The notes below the pieces were generated by a model. That model was given only the letters and a program-made list of their open reading frames with translations, did not search any database and had not been told where the DNA came from. A program made the translations under genes and the position numbers. From positions 186,001-250,000 of the forward strand of contig CBDDEH010000002.1 of assembly GCA_965226865.1 (NCBI GenBank): DNA of 64,000 nt, in the 5' to 3' direction. Positions 62,936-64,000 of this stretch are shown piece after piece; positions within the stretch are counted from its first letter, which is position 1, and the number at the start of each line of letters is the position of its first letter. Source of the DNA: CBDDEH01 sp965226865 (GTDB lineage: Bacteria; Chloroflexota; Dehalococcoidia; Lucifugimonadales; JAGWBF01).

Positions 62936-63370
62936 CTATTGGACCCTTCCTGGCATTCTCTCCGGGAAGTCAATGCCGACCACGTTTACGTTGATCTCTT
63001 TGGCCACCAAACCACAGAGCTCAAGTATCCGACGGGCGACGTTTTCTCGAACCTTGACAACGATTTCGGGGATACCGTGCCCGTAGACAATTCTCAGGTC
63101 AATATCAAGGATCGCTTCCCTTCTACCGACCTCAACCTTAACTCCACGAGCCTTAAGTTCCGCGCCACCGACGCGTTCCGCTATTGTTCTCCTGATGGAG
63201 CTGGTGCCCAACGATGAAACCCCTTCTATTTCCCGAGCGGCTACTCCGGCGATGGCACCTATGACATCATCGACTATTTCAGTTTCACCACCTACCTCGA
63301 TGTCTTGCAGTTTCCCAAGCTCAGCAAGTTTGGATGCCATCTCCTGTTCTTTGATCTTGTCATCGGGCAT
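62936..63370 (-). CDS. Asp23/Gls24 family envelope stress protein, paralogue 2
   Basis: 144 residues from ATG 63370, chosen for its AAGGAG six bases upstream; an in-frame upstream start at 63388 is weaker. Contains VIGAIAGVAAREIEGVSSLG, VEVGRREAILDIDLRIVYGH and INVNVVGIDFPERMPGRVQ. Very similar to paralogue 3, so a recent duplication is likely. Confidence 0.9.
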   Translation of the reverse strand: MPDDKIKEQEMASKLAELGKLQDIEVGGETEIVDDVIGAIAGVAAREIEGVSSLGTSSIRRTIAERVGGAELKARGVKVEVGRREAILDIDLRIVYGHGIPEIVVKVRENVARRILELCGLVAKEINVNVVGIDFPERMPGRVQ

Positions 63371-63432
63371 AAGTTGCTCCTTGCGCAATTACAACTACGG
63401 CTACTGACCGTCGTTCGCCGATGATCCGCGCT

Positions 63433-63972
63433 TTATTGAACTCTGCCTGGCATCCGGGCTGGAAACTCGATACCGGCAATCTTGATGTTGACCTCTTTAG
63501 CTAGGAGACCGGCGTACCGTAGCAGGTCTTGGGCAGCGTTCAGGCGAACTTTCGTGACCATTTCTGGAATGCTACAACCATATATTACTTTCAAGTTGAT
63601 GTCCAGTATAGCCTCCCGGGCACCCAACTCAACCTCAACTCCGCGAGCCCGTCGCTCTGCGCCACCAAGCCTCTCACTTAATGCTCTACGCAAAGATGTT
63701 GAGCCGAGCGACGCGACACCTTCGATTCCCTCCGCAGCTACCCCTGCTATGGCCCCTATAACTTCCGGCTCAATGTTTGTCGTCCCACCGACAGGAATCT
63801 CTTCAAGCTTTTGTGTTTCTTCCATTCTGGGCATCATCTCTAGATCTTTAACTGTCAGACCGCCCATTACCGACTCATGCACGGCTGCGGTGCTTTGGGC
63901 CTCTGACGTCTCGGAACTCACCGTCTCTTCAACTAAATCAGCTTCTTCGGTAGGTCTCATCTTGTCCTTCAT
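63433..63972 (-). CDS. Asp23/Gls24 family envelope stress protein, paralogue 1 (N-terminal extension)
   Basis: 179 residues. The Asp23 core (VIGAIAGVAAEGIEGVASLG, LGAREAILDINLKVIYGCSI, INIKIAGIEFPARMPGRVQ) is preceded by about 55 extra acidic, low-complexity residues (EEADLVEETVSSETSEAQST) absent from the other two. First gene of the operon in this window; its promoter lies in or beyond the last 28 bases. The extension may be a flexible docking tail. Confidence 0.88.
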   Translation of the reverse strand: MKDKMRPTEEADLVEETVSSETSEAQSTAAVHESVMGGLTVKDLEMMPRMEETQKLEEIPVGGTTNIEPEVIGAIAGVAAEGIEGVASLGSTSLRRALSERLGGAERRARGVEVELGAREAILDINLKVIYGCSIPEMVTKVRLNAAQDLLRYAGLLAKEVNIKIAGIEFPARMPGRVQ

Positions 63973-64000
63973 CGGTCCATCCCTCCCCTCTTAATTTGTG

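Overview
The window most resembles a chromosome segment of an uncultured monoderm bacterium related to the Chloroflexota (Dehalococcoidia or similar). This placement is an inference. It rests on an F420-dependent NADP reductase, a myo-inositol-phosphate synthase / CDP-alcohol phosphatidyltransferase / PimA-like trio, a three-copy Asp23 operon, a double-CxxC protein disulfide oxidoreductase, Thr-Pro-rich lipoprotein linkers, and type IV pilus genes with no PilP/PilQ nearby.

Layout. 1-12.7 kb: the end of an exported protein, then a giant (about 4000 aa) cell-surface protein built of Ig/FN3-like, cohesin-like, PKD, PGF-pre-PGF-like and CARDB modules with a C-terminal membrane anchor; its 3' third is split by three frame changes. 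12.7-14.4 kb: a complete IS1380-type element with 19-bp terminal repeats and a 5-bp target duplication. 14.5-36.9 kb: mostly housekeeping genes: a histidine phosphatase, tilS, a PTP-rich lipoprotein, a metal-dependent hydrolase, ribH, a disulfide oxidoreductase, the inositol-lipid trio, signal peptidase I, a Fur/Zur regulator beside a znuABC-type metal transporter, thioredoxin reductase, an isocitrate-lyase-superfamily enzyme, npdG, a broken alcohol dehydrogenase, a response regulator, and otsA/otsB for trehalose. 37-38.1 kb: an IS481-like element with an internal stop. 38.2-61.3 kb: a type IV pilus region. It holds three unusual pilin-like genes that share one C-terminal domain, three classical prepilins, a membrane-bound GAF/winged-helix regulator, prepilin peptidase, and pilB-pilC-pilN-pilO-pilM. 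61.6-64 kb: an Asp23/AmaP/DUF2273 envelope-stress operon.

The strongest result is that three pilus genes are each interrupted by a different mobile element with an exact target-site duplication: a prepilin gene by an IS3-family copy, pilM by a 3.3-kb IS1595-type transposon, and pilC by a second kind of IS3-family element. Removing each element on paper restores the reading frame, so the pilus system was intact recently and is now inactivated, at least in the sequenced genome. The IS1595-type transposon carries two passenger genes: a DNA methyltransferase fused to an HNH domain, and a P63C-domain protein.

A caution applies throughout. At least ten single-frame shifts occur in otherwise well-conserved genes, several of them at short homopolymers, and one pair compensates within a single gene. 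This looks more like indel error in the assembly than biological decay, and it should be resolved before any frameshifted gene here is called a pseudogene. No tRNA, rRNA or CRISPR array was recognised.
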